A DNA stretch of 24,960 bases from an uncultured Lachnospiraceae bacterium (GTDB taxonomy: Bacteria > Bacillota_A > Clostridia > Lachnospirales > Lachnospiraceae). The translations under genes were made by a program, and so were the position numbers. Below the pieces are notes generated by a model that saw nothing but the letters and a program-made list of their open reading frames with translations, had not been told where the DNA came from and did not search any database. Shown here in pieces: positions 7,818 to 15,471 of the stretch (its first letter is position 1; the number at the start of each line of letters is the position of its first letter). The stretch is taken from NCBI GenBank assembly GCA_910585355.1, contig CAJUDN010000045.1:1-24960 (forward strand), in the 5' to 3' direction.

Positions 7818-9044
7818 ATGACAATTAAAGAAAAGTTTGAAACCCTTGGCATCGACAATGCCCCCGGCCAGGAGGCGCTTCAGAAATCCCAGACCCTTGA
7901 TCTTCGCGGTGAAAAGCTTCCGGGAACGCCCGTTGACTTTTCCCATGGCGACGTGGATGCCCATACTCCAACGCCGGGCAGCTTCGACATATTTGCAAAA
8001 GGAGTTGAAGAGGGCGGCGCACAGGCCTATACCCCATACCGGGGAAGAAAAACAATCCTGGAACATGTGGCCAAAAGCCTTTCCGCTTTCACCGGTGCCA
8101 GAATTGACGCTTCAGAAAACGTAATTCTGACGCCCGGAACCCAGGGAGCGCTCTTTCTCGCCATGGGCGCCAATGTTATGCCCGGTGATAAGGTTGCCAT
8201 TGTGGAACCCGACTACTTTGCCAACCGGAAAATGGTTGAATTCTTCGGAGGGGAACTGGCCGCCATTCCCATGGACTATATAGATACAAAGTCTGGCTCC
8301 GGAATCAATCTTAAGGCATTAGAGGAAAGCTTTGAAAACGGCGTTAAGGTTTTCCTTTTCTCCAATCCCAATAACCCTGTCGGATGCGTATATTCTTATG
8401 ATGAAATTGTGACCATCGCCGCTCTCGCAAAAAAATACAATATTACGCTTATTGTCGACGAGCTGTATTCAAGACAGGTGTATCCGGGTATCTCCTATAC
8501 TCACCTTTGCGCTCAGAAGGAGATTCCCGAAAATCTGGTTACCATCATCGGGCCGTCGAAAACAGAATCATTAAGCGGCTACCGTCTCGGCGCTGCGTTT
8601 GGAACGGCTGAAATCATTGAGCGTATGGAAAAGCTTCAGGCAATCATGGCGCTGCGGTGCAGCGGCTATAACCAGGCGGTTTTCATGACATGGTTTCGTG
8701 AGCCCGAAGGATGGATGGAAGCGCGTGTGGCCGCCCATCTGGAAATCCGGAATGCTATCATGGAAAAACTGAACGGTGTCCCAGGCGTCTTTGCGAGGCC
8801 CACCGAAGGCGGAAGCTACCTGTTTGTAACAATACCGGAGCTGGACGTTTCTCTTCACCAGTTTATCCGCATTCTTCGTGAGATGGCCAATGTCATTGTA
8901 ACCCCGGGAACAGAGTTCGGTCCGAACTTTTTGCACCAGTTCCGGATTAATTTCTCGCAAAACAAAGAAAACGCAGTCGCGGCGATTGAGCGTCTGCTTG
9001 TCATCATGGAGCGCTACCGCAAAAAACAGGAAGGCGAGGCATAG
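7818..9044 (+). CDS. Pyridoxal-phosphate-dependent aminotransferase, class I/II
   Basis: Fold-type I aminotransferase, 408 aa. Visible family residues are TPGTQGALFLAM near 105-116 (phosphate-binding loop), NPNNPVG at 183-189 with the conserved Asn186, DELYSRQVY with Asp214 and Tyr217, GPSKTESLSGYRLG with the PLP lysine Lys248 and the phosphate-binding Arg256, and FRINFSQN near the C-terminus, whose Arg would bind the substrate carboxylate. It is aspartate/aromatic-aminotransferase-like; the amino donor cannot be named. ACAGGAGGCAG lies before the ATG. It is downstream of a LysR gene on the same strand and could feed keto or amino acids into the neighbouring pathway, but no direct link is shown. 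Confidence 0.93.
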   Translation: MTIKEKFETLGIDNAPGQEALQKSQTLDLRGEKLPGTPVDFSHGDVDAHTPTPGSFDIFAKGVEEGGAQAYTPYRGRKTILEHVAKSLSAFTGARIDASENVILTPGTQGALFLAMGANVMPGDKVAIVEPDYFANRKMVEFFGGELAAIPMDYIDTKSGSGINLKALEESFENGVKVFLFSNPNNPVGCVYSYDEIVTIAALAKKYNITLIVDELYSRQVYPGISYTHLCAQKEIPENLVTIIGPSKTESLSGYRLGAAFGTAEIIERMEKLQAIMALRCSGYNQAVFMTWFREPEGWMEARVAAHLEIRNAIMEKLNGVPGVFARPTEGGSYLFVTIPELDVSLHQFIRILREMANVIVTPGTEFGPNFLHQFRINFSQNKENAVAAIERLLVIMERYRKKQEGEA

Positions 9045-9382
9045 TCGGGGAAATGGCATGAGATAAGAGCAGCCTGTGCGGGGATGTTACAAAACAACAG
9101 ATTCCTGCAATATATAGTTCCAATATTTTCAGATATTGGATACCTATTGCAGAATTACTGATTTTTGCGGCAGACCCTTCACAGGCTGCATTCCTTTTCC
9201 CGAATGCTTCCTGTTTTACGGGCAACCTCTGTAAGCCAGTGTTTTGCCCGTATTATATTCAGTCAAATCTTTTTTTCTGTTCTCTCATCTGCCGTATTGA
9301 ATTTTCCAGCTGTAGCCACCACTGTGCCGTCGAAAATCCACCTTGCTGATGAACGGACATATCCGATACAGCGGGCGGTGCC
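9045..9382. other. Intergenic region without a confident gene; nested palindrome at 9105-9152
   Basis: No convincing CDS. A two-tier palindrome lies at 9105-9152: outer arms CTGCAATA/TATTGCAG, inner arms CCAATAT/ATATTGG with a 6-nt loop; it has no U-run and is 60 bp after the aminotransferase stop. On the minus strand a 33-codon ORF near 9258-9360 (starting MSVHQQGGF) reads like protein but has no ribosome site. It may be a remnant. Confidence 0.35.
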
Positions 9383-9543
9383 AGAGTATGCTTGAAAACT
9401 GCTTTCCGTCAACTATTTGTCACAGTTTGCGGCAGATTTGGTCTGAACGAGAGAGACGTAGTGGGCTACGTCGACCGAATGGGGGTAAATCTGCCGCAAG
9501 GTGGGGTATGCAGATGGCGGAAATGAATTTTCAGACACACTCT
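9383..9543. mobile_element. MITE-like element 1, 161 bp, with imperfect terminal inverted repeats
   Basis: The ends GAGTATGCTTGAAAACTG... (from 9384) and the complement GAGTGTGTCTGAAAATTC... (to 9542) match at 19 of 25 positions. Inside is a long hairpin: outer 13-bp stem TTGCGGCAGATTT (9427-9439) / AAATCTGCCGCAA (9487-9499), inner 7-bp stem GACGTAG (9455-9461) / CTACGTC (9466-9472) with loop TGGG. There is no ORF for a transposase. The right-end sequence is identical over 17 bases to the ends of the element at 15299-15469, so both belong to one end family, presumably mobilised in trans. Flanks are CA and TA, so any TA target duplication has decayed. Confidence 0.75.
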
Positions 9544-9589
9544 ATTCTGGCAGTTCAAAAAACAGCCCGGCAAATACTTCTCCTTGTTG

Positions 9590-9618
9590 TTGCCCATTTT
9601 TATAGAATCATATATACT
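9590..9618 (+). promoter_or_regulatory. Predicted promoter of the ATPase-HNH unit
   Basis: TTGCCC at 9590-9595 and TATACT at 9613-9618 are separated by 17 nt, about 220 bp upstream of the ATPase start and just outside the right end of MITE-like element 1. Confidence 0.55.
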
Positions 9619-9634
9619 GTTATATAGAAAGAGG

Positions 9635-9733
9635 ATGAATAAAATCTGGATAATAAACATGGGACAAAAGTGGAACCCTGAACCCTGTCTGAAAGCGTCG
9701 GAATGGAATTGGAAGGTTCCAATCATCTTCTAG
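9635..9733 (+). CDS. Possible 32-aa Trp-rich small ORF in the leader of the ATPase gene
   Basis: ATG at 9635, 17 nt past the predicted -10, reading 32 codons with four Trp (residues 5, 13, 24, 26) before a TAG. GAGG abuts the ATG with almost no spacing, so the ribosome site is poor; the internal ATG at codon 9 is an alternative. It lies between the promoter and the ATPase gene and could be a leader peptide or chance. I do not recognise it. Confidence 0.25.
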   Translation: MNKIWIINMGQKWNPEPCLKASEWNWKVPIIF

Positions 9734-9835
9734 AAAAATACCACAAAACGCGGAAACAGCTTTAGTTATGAAATTATTTTAAAAGAAATGCAGCTTTACG
9801 CTATTTACAAAATACGGCTTAAGGTGGATAAAGAA

Positions 9836-11866
9836 ATGCTTCTGATTTATGCATATATCAAAAAGTTCCGTAATTATATGGAACAGGAAATCTGTTTTGA
9901 CAGCAGCTATCATGTGAAATTTTCTGATGGCCGGCTTTCCATTTCTTTTCTTGGAAAAAGCGCGGAGGAAGAGCTGATCCGGGGAGCTAAAAAGCCGGAC
10001 AATCTTCACTTGCTTGTGGGAAAAACCGGATCCGGAAAAACAAATCTTCTTCAGCTCATCGGCTCCAGTTATAATACCAGATCCCAAAGGAAATGGGACG
10101 GCGAGGAAGATTCCTATTTCATGCTTTATAAAATCAATGAAAAAGAGTTCTTTCTCGAAATATGTGATGTGGATATCCGGCAGTTTCCTGCGAAAAAAAT
10201 GCGTGAAGATAGGACCATGCCGGATTTTATAAAGGAGAATGCCCGGCGCATGGACACGCTGAGGACTGTGCGCTTCTCCATAAAGCGGCCGCCTGCCGTG
10301 GGAGAAACAGCAGATGTTTTTACGGAAATTCAGGAATATGGATACAAACGGGAGATTTCCAGTCTTCCGGCCAGAGATATGGCTCTGGTCATAAACTGTT
10401 ACGATATCCATGCCTTTGCCCGTCCGCCCTATGAGGATGAAAGGAGAATGCATGATGCCGCGTCCGGGTCCTGGATTACCAGGATGATTCTTCCCTATCA
10501 CCGGACCTCTCTCTGGAGAGTATGTGATTATATAAGGGATTATCTGACAAATGTGGAGCCGGGGGATGGGAAACGAAAGGTGTCCCTGGTATTGTCGACT
10601 CATAATTTTGCCGAGAAATATCCGTTAAAACTTTCGGAGGCAGTGGATAACGAATACTGGACTTTTTATGAAATGAAACAGGATGAGCAGCGGGCTGTTT
10701 TTGACGAAGACGCGAGAAAACGCCTGAGAGGCAGAAAAAAGAAAAAGGAACTTACAAACAAGCAGATGTTCCTCCATGATCTATGGGCGGATTATGGGAA
10801 GTATTTAAGAAAATGGGCGGAGAAAATCCAGAGCTATACGGCAGAAGAGAAAATTCCGGAGGAAAATCTGGACGCTTCCGGTACACAGGACGTTTATCAG
10901 GAATTTCTGGATTATTATACGGAAAAAGAATACAGCGAAGACATTGACGCGGCAGTGCTTCCGGACGGCGAAAAGCTTTCCATTGTGAAGAGGTGCATCT
11001 GGCTGGCGGAATATATCGACCGGAAGGATACCGGAGATCCCCATGGACTGCTCTGGCAGATTATGGATGACGTCAGGGATATCGGAAACTTTCTTTCAAA
11101 GCTGGATGAAAAATATTTTACAGTGGATACCTGCACCATTCCCGTCGTCGATATGGCATTGCCGGAGTACCGGGAGCTATTTGAGGACTTATTCGAGCGT
11201 ATGGAGCAGTACACTCCCGATGATGCCGGTATTTTTACAGAAGCGCTTCTGCCCTATGAACTGACCTGTTTAAGTACAGGGGAATACCAGTATGCGAAGG
11301 TCCTCGGGGGCATGGAGGATTATCTGGCTGTATTTGCGCGCAGCAGAGGCCAGAAAAGAAATCTGGATAAGATCATACTCCTGGATGAACCGGAAGCGTA
11401 TATGCACCCGGAGCTGGCGCGGCAGTTTCTCTCCCGTCTCTACCGGATTATGGAAAAGCATTCGGATTCCGGCACTGTACAGGTTATCATCAGCACCCAT
11501 TCCCCGTTCATGCTGTCCGATGTGCTTCCACAGGAAATCACGCGTCTGGACATAGACCGGGAATCGGGAAACGCCATTGTAAAAAATGGGTCGGAAAAGG
11601 AATATTTCGGAGCTAATATTTATACGATTCTGGCCGACGGCTTTTTTCTGGATTATACCATTGGAGAGTATTCCAGGAATTTTCTCCAGGATACATATTG
11701 GAAGCTTATCACATGCAAGAGGCAGAAGATATCCGGGACGGAAGGGATGCCGGAGTTTCTGGCGTCGGTCAGAGATATGGTTCCCCATATCGGCGACCGG
11801 CTGATCCGAAAAGCGTTTGAAATCGCATTGGAAGAACTGGATGCCCCCGAGAATTTTGAATCATAG
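9836..11866 (+). CDS. AAA/SMC-type ATPase of a Septu-like (PtuA-like) defence pair
   Basis: ATP-binding-cassette-like AAA ATPase, 676 aa from the ATG at 9836. This start is preferred over the ATG at 9788 because AAGGTGG lies 8 nt before it and the protein then begins with the family's typical beta strand (IYAYIKKFRNY). Walker A GKTGSGKT is at residues 62-69; a long insertion with charged helices (about 240-400) follows; Walker B ILLDEPE is at 514-520 and the switch STHS at 553-556. This is the RecF/SMC-like layout of PtuA, RloC and OLD-type ATPases; no TOPRIM domain is seen at the C-terminus, arguing against OLD. The HNH nuclease gene follows about 110 bp downstream, the arrangement of Septu, in which the ATPase gates an HNH nuclease. 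The Septu name is inference. Confidence 0.85.
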   Translation: MLLIYAYIKKFRNYMEQEICFDSSYHVKFSDGRLSISFLGKSAEEELIRGAKKPDNLHLLVGKTGSGKTNLLQLIGSSYNTRSQRKWDGEEDSYFMLYKINEKEFFLEICDVDIRQFPAKKMREDRTMPDFIKENARRMDTLRTVRFSIKRPPAVGETADVFTEIQEYGYKREISSLPARDMALVINCYDIHAFARPPYEDERRMHDAASGSWITRMILPYHRTSLWRVCDYIRDYLTNVEPGDGKRKVSLVLSTHNFAEKYPLKLSEAVDNEYWTFYEMKQDEQRAVFDEDARKRLRGRKKKKELTNKQMFLHDLWADYGKYLRKWAEKIQSYTAEEKIPEENLDASGTQDVYQEFLDYYTEKEYSEDIDAAVLPDGEKLSIVKRCIWLAEYIDRKDTGDPHGLLWQIMDDVRDIGNFLSKLDEKYFTVDTCTIPVVDMALPEYRELFEDLFERMEQYTPDDAGIFTEALLPYELTCLSTGEYQYAKVLGGMEDYLAVFARSRGQKRNLDKIILLDEPEAYMHPELARQFLSRLYRIMEKHSDSGTVQVIISTHSPFMLSDVLPQEITRLDIDRESGNAIVKNGSEKEYFGANIYTILADGFFLDYTIGEYSRNFLQDTYWKLITCKRQKISGTEGMPEFLASVRDMVPHIGDRLIRKAFEIALEELDAPENFES

Positions 11867-11886
11867 GATACCGGAGGAAAAAGATC

Positions 11887-11964
11887 ATGTATGACACGCC
11901 TGTGCGTCAATACATGACTTGGAGACCGGCAAAATACTTTTTGACTCCATATCGTAATATTTAA
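11887..11964 (+). CDS. Possible 25-aa ORF between the ATPase and the HNH nuclease
   Basis: ATG at 11887 with GGAGGAAAAAGATC directly upstream, a strong ribosome site at good spacing, reading 25 codons (MYDTPVRQYMTWRPAKYFL...) to TAA at 11964, which is followed at once by the ribosome site of the HNH gene. The first third overlaps an imperfect dyad ATGTAT ... ATACAT. It may be a real micro-protein, a coupling leader for the nuclease, or a chance ORF. I recognise no homologue. Confidence 0.4.
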   Translation: MYDTPVRQYMTWRPAKYFLTPYRNI

Positions 11965-11976
11965 GGAGAGGTACGT

Positions 11977-12897
11977 ATGATAAGAATTCCGATTAGTCCG
12001 GACCGGCTGGCAGAGGCGTGCGAGGCCCACAGGGCCGCTGTAACCGCATATGTAAAAAGACAGACCGGAGAATATCAGAAAAAACTGTATGGTGAAATTA
12101 CAAAGATCATGTCGGCAGACGGCGATTTCGACACCGCCCAAAGGAATGATGACTGGAAATGGCTCGCGGATTTCATCTTGGCGGATATGGATTCTTTAAG
12201 AAAGCTGATTACCCATCCCGCGGATCTTCAGTTTGAGGAATTTCGAAAGCTGTACTCCGGTTATTTCAGCGCGGGAAGCCAAAAATATGTGGACAGCGTT
12301 ACAAAATATAATGCCTATGCCTTTATTAAAAATATTGGGCTTACTGTATGTCCGTATTGCGAAGAGGAATACCTGGATGTCATTGAAACCTCTGAGGGAG
12401 GAAAGAAGCGCACCCTTGAGATTGACCATTTTTTCCCGAAGGGAAAATATCCCGCTTTAGCGATGTGCTTTTTTAATCTGGTTCCCAGTGGACAAAACTG
12501 CAACGGGCTTAAGCTGGAAACAGACCTTGGCATGAGTCCTTACGAAAATGGTATTGACAAATGTACATACCTGTATCCGGACCTTCCTATGGGCGTCAAT
12601 ATGGAAACTGTCGCGGTTGAGGACTGTACGATTCATTTTCATCCGAAAGCTGGAATGGTACAGAATGTTCAGGTTCTGTATCTGGAGGAAAGGTACAAAA
12701 AATATAAGGATAAGGCGCATAAATATCTGACACTTAAGCAACAGTACAATGATGAAAAGATTGAAGAGATGGTAAGACAGGGTTTTTTTAAAAGTAAGGA
12801 GCTTGCTTACCGGTATCTTTATGAGGAGCCTCTGGCGGACGATGGAAAACAGAGACTTCTGACAAAGCTTAAAAGGGATATTACAGGCAGGGAGTAA
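11977..12897 (+). CDS. HNH endonuclease of a Septu-like (PtuB-like) defence pair
   Basis: HNH-family nuclease, 306 aa. The zinc-knuckle CPYC is at residues 125-128, the catalytic EIDHFFPKG segment has Asp150-His151, and SGQNCNGLK at 171-179 supplies the Asn of the HNH triad with Cys175. This beta-beta-alpha-metal arrangement matches DNA-cutting (or in some systems RNA-cutting) HNH enzymes. The first 120 residues and the last 100, rich in charged helices, are presumably for contact with the ATPase or target. AAGGAGAGG precedes the ATG. Its place directly after an SMC-like ATPase gene is the basis for calling the pair Septu-like; target and trigger are unknown. Confidence 0.88.
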   Translation: MIRIPISPDRLAEACEAHRAAVTAYVKRQTGEYQKKLYGEITKIMSADGDFDTAQRNDDWKWLADFILADMDSLRKLITHPADLQFEEFRKLYSGYFSAGSQKYVDSVTKYNAYAFIKNIGLTVCPYCEEEYLDVIETSEGGKKRTLEIDHFFPKGKYPALAMCFFNLVPSGQNCNGLKLETDLGMSPYENGIDKCTYLYPDLPMGVNMETVAVEDCTIHFHPKAGMVQNVQVLYLEERYKKYKDKAHKYLTLKQQYNDEKIEEMVRQGFFKSKELAYRYLYEEPLADDGKQRLLTKLKRDITGRE

Positions 12898-12933
12898 AAG
12901 AGTCTTTTCCACTGCCTGACAGCCTGGGTTTCA

Positions 12934-13000
12934 GACGGATTGCGGAAAGAATTTGTGTAACAATTCAGAAGGTATCTGAACTTCCTGTTACAAATCCGTC
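12934..13000. repeat. 67-nt imperfect inverted repeat downstream of the HNH gene
   Basis: Outer arms GACGGATT / AATCCGTC enclose GTAACA / TGTTAC and an inner TTCAGA-aggta-TCTGAA stem, with a bulged insert on the left side. It falls in the 254-bp gap between the HNH gene and the next operon and has no U-run, so it is not a plain terminator. It could be a structured RNA or repeat element. Confidence 0.45.
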
Positions 13001-13101
13001 GGCAAACAGTATCAAACAGCATCAAAGTGGCCGTATTTCCTTGTAAATTCAGTGCTTTTGTGGTAGTCTAAGAATATCTTAATGGTGGGTGTTTTGACCT
13101 T

Positions 13102-13136
13102 TTGCCACTTTCGGCGGCGAGGGTATTAAAAATACC
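13102..13136 (+). promoter_or_regulatory. Candidate promoter and dyad before the HD-PRTase unit
   Basis: TTGCCA at about 13102 and TATTAA at 13124-13129 are spaced by 16 nt. The -10 lies inside a perfect dyad GGTATT-aaa-AATACC (13122-13136), which could be an operator. The first gene's ATG is 16 nt further on, so the 5' leader would be very short; moderate confidence only. Confidence 0.4.
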
Positions 13137-13151
13137 AGAAAGGTTAATTCA

Positions 13152-13550
13152 ATGGATCCTAAAGTATTATTTGTAAAGCAATTCCTGGCAACGTTATTTA
13201 TCGATGAGGTAGGTACAATACCGATTAATAATGCCCTTTTTAAACAGGGAATGGATCGGATGGCGGAATATTTTGATACCAATAAAAAAAATTTGGGCCC
13301 GTATGTCAACAAACTAGATTTGCTTTTTCTAAAATATTCGACACGGGGAGATTACAGCCAGTTTTCAAAAGTAATTGAAAGCTTCAATGGACGTCTTGTG
13401 TCTCTGGAAAATCCATATTATGTGAAAGCCAATATCCGGCTGGAAAAAAACTATGCAGATGAACTGGTTCAAAACAACAGCCTTGGTATTGACAGACAAA
13501 TCATGCAGGAAATTGCCGATCAGTTCAGAATCGGAGCCGGTCTTTCATAA
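13152..13550 (+). CDS. Unknown 132-aa protein, first gene of the HD-PRTase unit
   Basis: I do not recognise this protein. It is soluble, without signal peptide or membrane segments, mixed alpha/beta in appearance, with many Asp/Asn/Lys residues and no catalytic motif I can name. AGAAAGG lies upstream of the ATG at 13152. It ends 20 nt before the HD gene and is on the same strand, so the two are probably co-transcribed. In such conflict operons a small upstream protein may be a regulator, adaptor or immunity factor; none of these is supported by a motif. Confidence 0.75.
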   Translation: MDPKVLFVKQFLATLFIDEVGTIPINNALFKQGMDRMAEYFDTNKKNLGPYVNKLDLLFLKYSTRGDYSQFSKVIESFNGRLVSLENPYYVKANIRLEKNYADELVQNNSLGIDRQIMQEIADQFRIGAGLS

Positions 13551-13570
13551 GAAAAATTTGGAGATGTGCC

Positions 13571-15310
13571 ATGTCATTCTACGATTTATTTGAGGAAGAG
13601 CCCTTTAAGGAAGTATTTAAAGAGGTAGAAGCGTTTACCAGCCGGAAGTTAAAGAACTATAACGCTCATCTTGAAAGTATCAAGCTGAGTAGTCGGAATA
13701 AGGAAATTTTTGATGCCGTATGGGGAAATATTGAGTTTTCTGCCGGTGAAATCTATATTCTGGACTCCCCGCTTTTGCAAAGACTCCGTAAAATAAAACA
13801 GCTTGGATTGGCATATTTTGTATACTGCGGAAGTGATTACTCGCGCTTCTACCATACGACCGGCGTAGTCTTTCTTGCCGACAAAATGGCCACTTCTTTA
13901 AACAAATGTAATATTAATTCTAAAAGGGACCAGGACTACTTTAAGGCAGTCGTGCGCTTGGCGGCGATCTTCCATGATGCCGGGCACATGTTTCTAAGTC
14001 ATGTTTCTGAACACTATTTTGGAAAAAGTCCTCTATATCCGCGTCATGAAATCATTAGTGAAATGCTGGAAGAATTTGAACGCCGTGCGAGAAAAAGTAT
14101 TTCTCTGCATGAACTTTTAAGCTGCATGATCGTAAACACCCCGGAAGTAAAGCGTCTTCTTGAGGTTGTGGGAAAACGACTTGAGGGTGTTCCGATAGAT
14201 TCTGACGAGAGCCTGGAATCCTTAGTGGAATATATTTCAGGCTTGATTGCCGGTGTTCCGGTCGACAGAAATGTATTGCCATACAGCAGCATAATTAATG
14301 GGCCGATTGACGCAGATAAATGCGATTACCTCTCCAGGGATTCCCATGTTACCCGCGTTCCTGTCGCAGTGGATATCTCCAGGTTGACTCAGAAACTCAG
14401 CGTAGTGGAGACGAAAGAAATAAATACATCGGATTTGTGGCATATGGATTCCGATTCTTCAAAGCCATTTTATGAACTGGCAATAGCGGATTCTGCTGAA
14501 AAAGCATTATTCCAGTTAAGTATTGCCAGAACGATCATGTTTGACAGTGTATATTATCACCATAAAGTATTAACTGCCGAAACAGAGTTAAGAGGGTTAT
14601 TGAACGAACTGTCAAACCTGCAGGAACCTGTTTTTTCTTCTTTTTCAGAAATTCTGGAATATACAGACAATGACTTCAGCCGATATTTCTTTGAACAATT
14701 AATGTCCTCACGGACAAGAGCGGATATTGAAAAAATCCAAAAGGTGCAGCGAGAATGGGATGATATCCTCAGCCGGAATATGGCAAAAAGAATTGCCTGC
14801 ATCATGCCGGAATTTCTTCTGGGAACTCAGAGCGCAAAAGAACATTTATTTGATGACGTCCTGACAAACCTGAATTCAGACGCAGAAAGAAGTTTACTGA
14901 AACATTTGAGAGAACAGTATGAGGAAATCAACCTGCTTTTGGGAAATGCGGAGGCTTCAAAAGAGGAGAATAACATTCTAATCATCCAGCCGCCCAATAT
15001 CCTTTATGGACACAGTAAAATACAGGTTCCCATTAACCTTTATAATGGAAAAAAACGTGAGTTCCGCGGCTATGAACTTGTCAGCAGCCGTGAGACCAGC
15101 AGCTCCGCCTCATATTTTGTGACCAATGCGGAAAATAAACACCTGATGTATCTGGCGCTTGAAAAAGTACTGTATAGCCGATACCACGTTCTTTTAAAAG
15201 ACGAATGTGCTGCGTGTGGAAAATTCGGCCAGGCAGATGCCCGAAAATACTACACACAGCTACTGAATAAAGGATATTATGATGATACTCCGGAGCTAGA
15301 GTGTGTCTGA
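13571..15310 (+). CDS. SAMHD1-like HD phosphohydrolase, N-terminal part of a split HD-PRTase gene
   Basis: HD-superfamily protein. The segment SPLLQRLRKIKQLG (66-79), then SDYSRFYHTTGV with His95, HDAGHMFLSH with His135, Asp136, His139 and His144, and DADKCDYLSRDS at 247-258 with Asp249/Asp252, is the signature of dGTPase/SAMHD1-type dNTP triphosphohydrolases (metal-bound H...HD...D). It could hydrolyse dNTPs or another nucleotide. The last three codons and the TGA stop (15299-15310) come from the left end of an inserted MITE: the native frame reads CTA at 15296-15298 and, with the element removed, continues at GTG 15472 into the next ORF. The native protein would be about 904 aa. Whether the truncated 579-aa form is active is unknown. 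Confidence 0.85.
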   Translation: MSFYDLFEEEPFKEVFKEVEAFTSRKLKNYNAHLESIKLSSRNKEIFDAVWGNIEFSAGEIYILDSPLLQRLRKIKQLGLAYFVYCGSDYSRFYHTTGVVFLADKMATSLNKCNINSKRDQDYFKAVVRLAAIFHDAGHMFLSHVSEHYFGKSPLYPRHEIISEMLEEFERRARKSISLHELLSCMIVNTPEVKRLLEVVGKRLEGVPIDSDESLESLVEYISGLIAGVPVDRNVLPYSSIINGPIDADKCDYLSRDSHVTRVPVAVDISRLTQKLSVVETKEINTSDLWHMDSDSSKPFYELAIADSAEKALFQLSIARTIMFDSVYYHHKVLTAETELRGLLNELSNLQEPVFSSFSEILEYTDNDFSRYFFEQLMSSRTRADIEKIQKVQREWDDILSRNMAKRIACIMPEFLLGTQSAKEHLFDDVLTNLNSDAERSLLKHLREQYEEINLLLGNAEASKEENNILIIQPPNILYGHSKIQVPINLYNGKKREFRGYELVSSRETSSSASYFVTNAENKHLMYLALEKVLYSRYHVLLKDECAACGKFGQADARKYYTQLLNKGYYDDTPELECV

Positions 15311-15469
15311 AAATTAAAAATTGCACAAAATCTGGCGAGAAATAGTACAAAAATGCTCGTAAAACCCGGGTGAGCATGTGTTTAAAAGCGATATAACGGG
15401 CCGACTGTAGTACTATTTTTGTCAGTTTTCGGCATTTTGACTAGAAACTGTTAATTTTCAGACACACTC
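15299..15469. mobile_element. MITE 2, 171 bp, 19-bp perfect terminal inverted repeats, TA target duplication
   Basis: The ends GAGTGTGTCTGAAAATTAA (15299-15317) and its exact complement (15451-15469) are flanked on both sides by TA (15297-15298, 15470-15471). The interior folds back on itself: AAATAGTAC / GTACTATTT and ATGCTC / GAGCAT pairs are nested, with no ORF. TA duplication and non-coding fold-back structure are typical of MITEs mobilised by IS630/Tc1-mariner-type transposases; that link is inferred. The ends match MITE-like element 1 at 9383-9543. It sits inside the HD-PRTase gene and breaks its frame. Confidence 0.88.
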
Positions 15470-15471
15470 TA

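Noticed and set aside
9788..9835. Upstream ATG as start of the ATPase gene
   Set aside because: No ribosome site before 9788, while AAGGTGG precedes 9836 at good spacing and the protein then begins like its family.
9836..11866. OLD-family nuclease or retron-associated ATPase
   Set aside because: No TOPRIM domain at the C-terminus and no reverse transcriptase or msr/msd-like RNA nearby.
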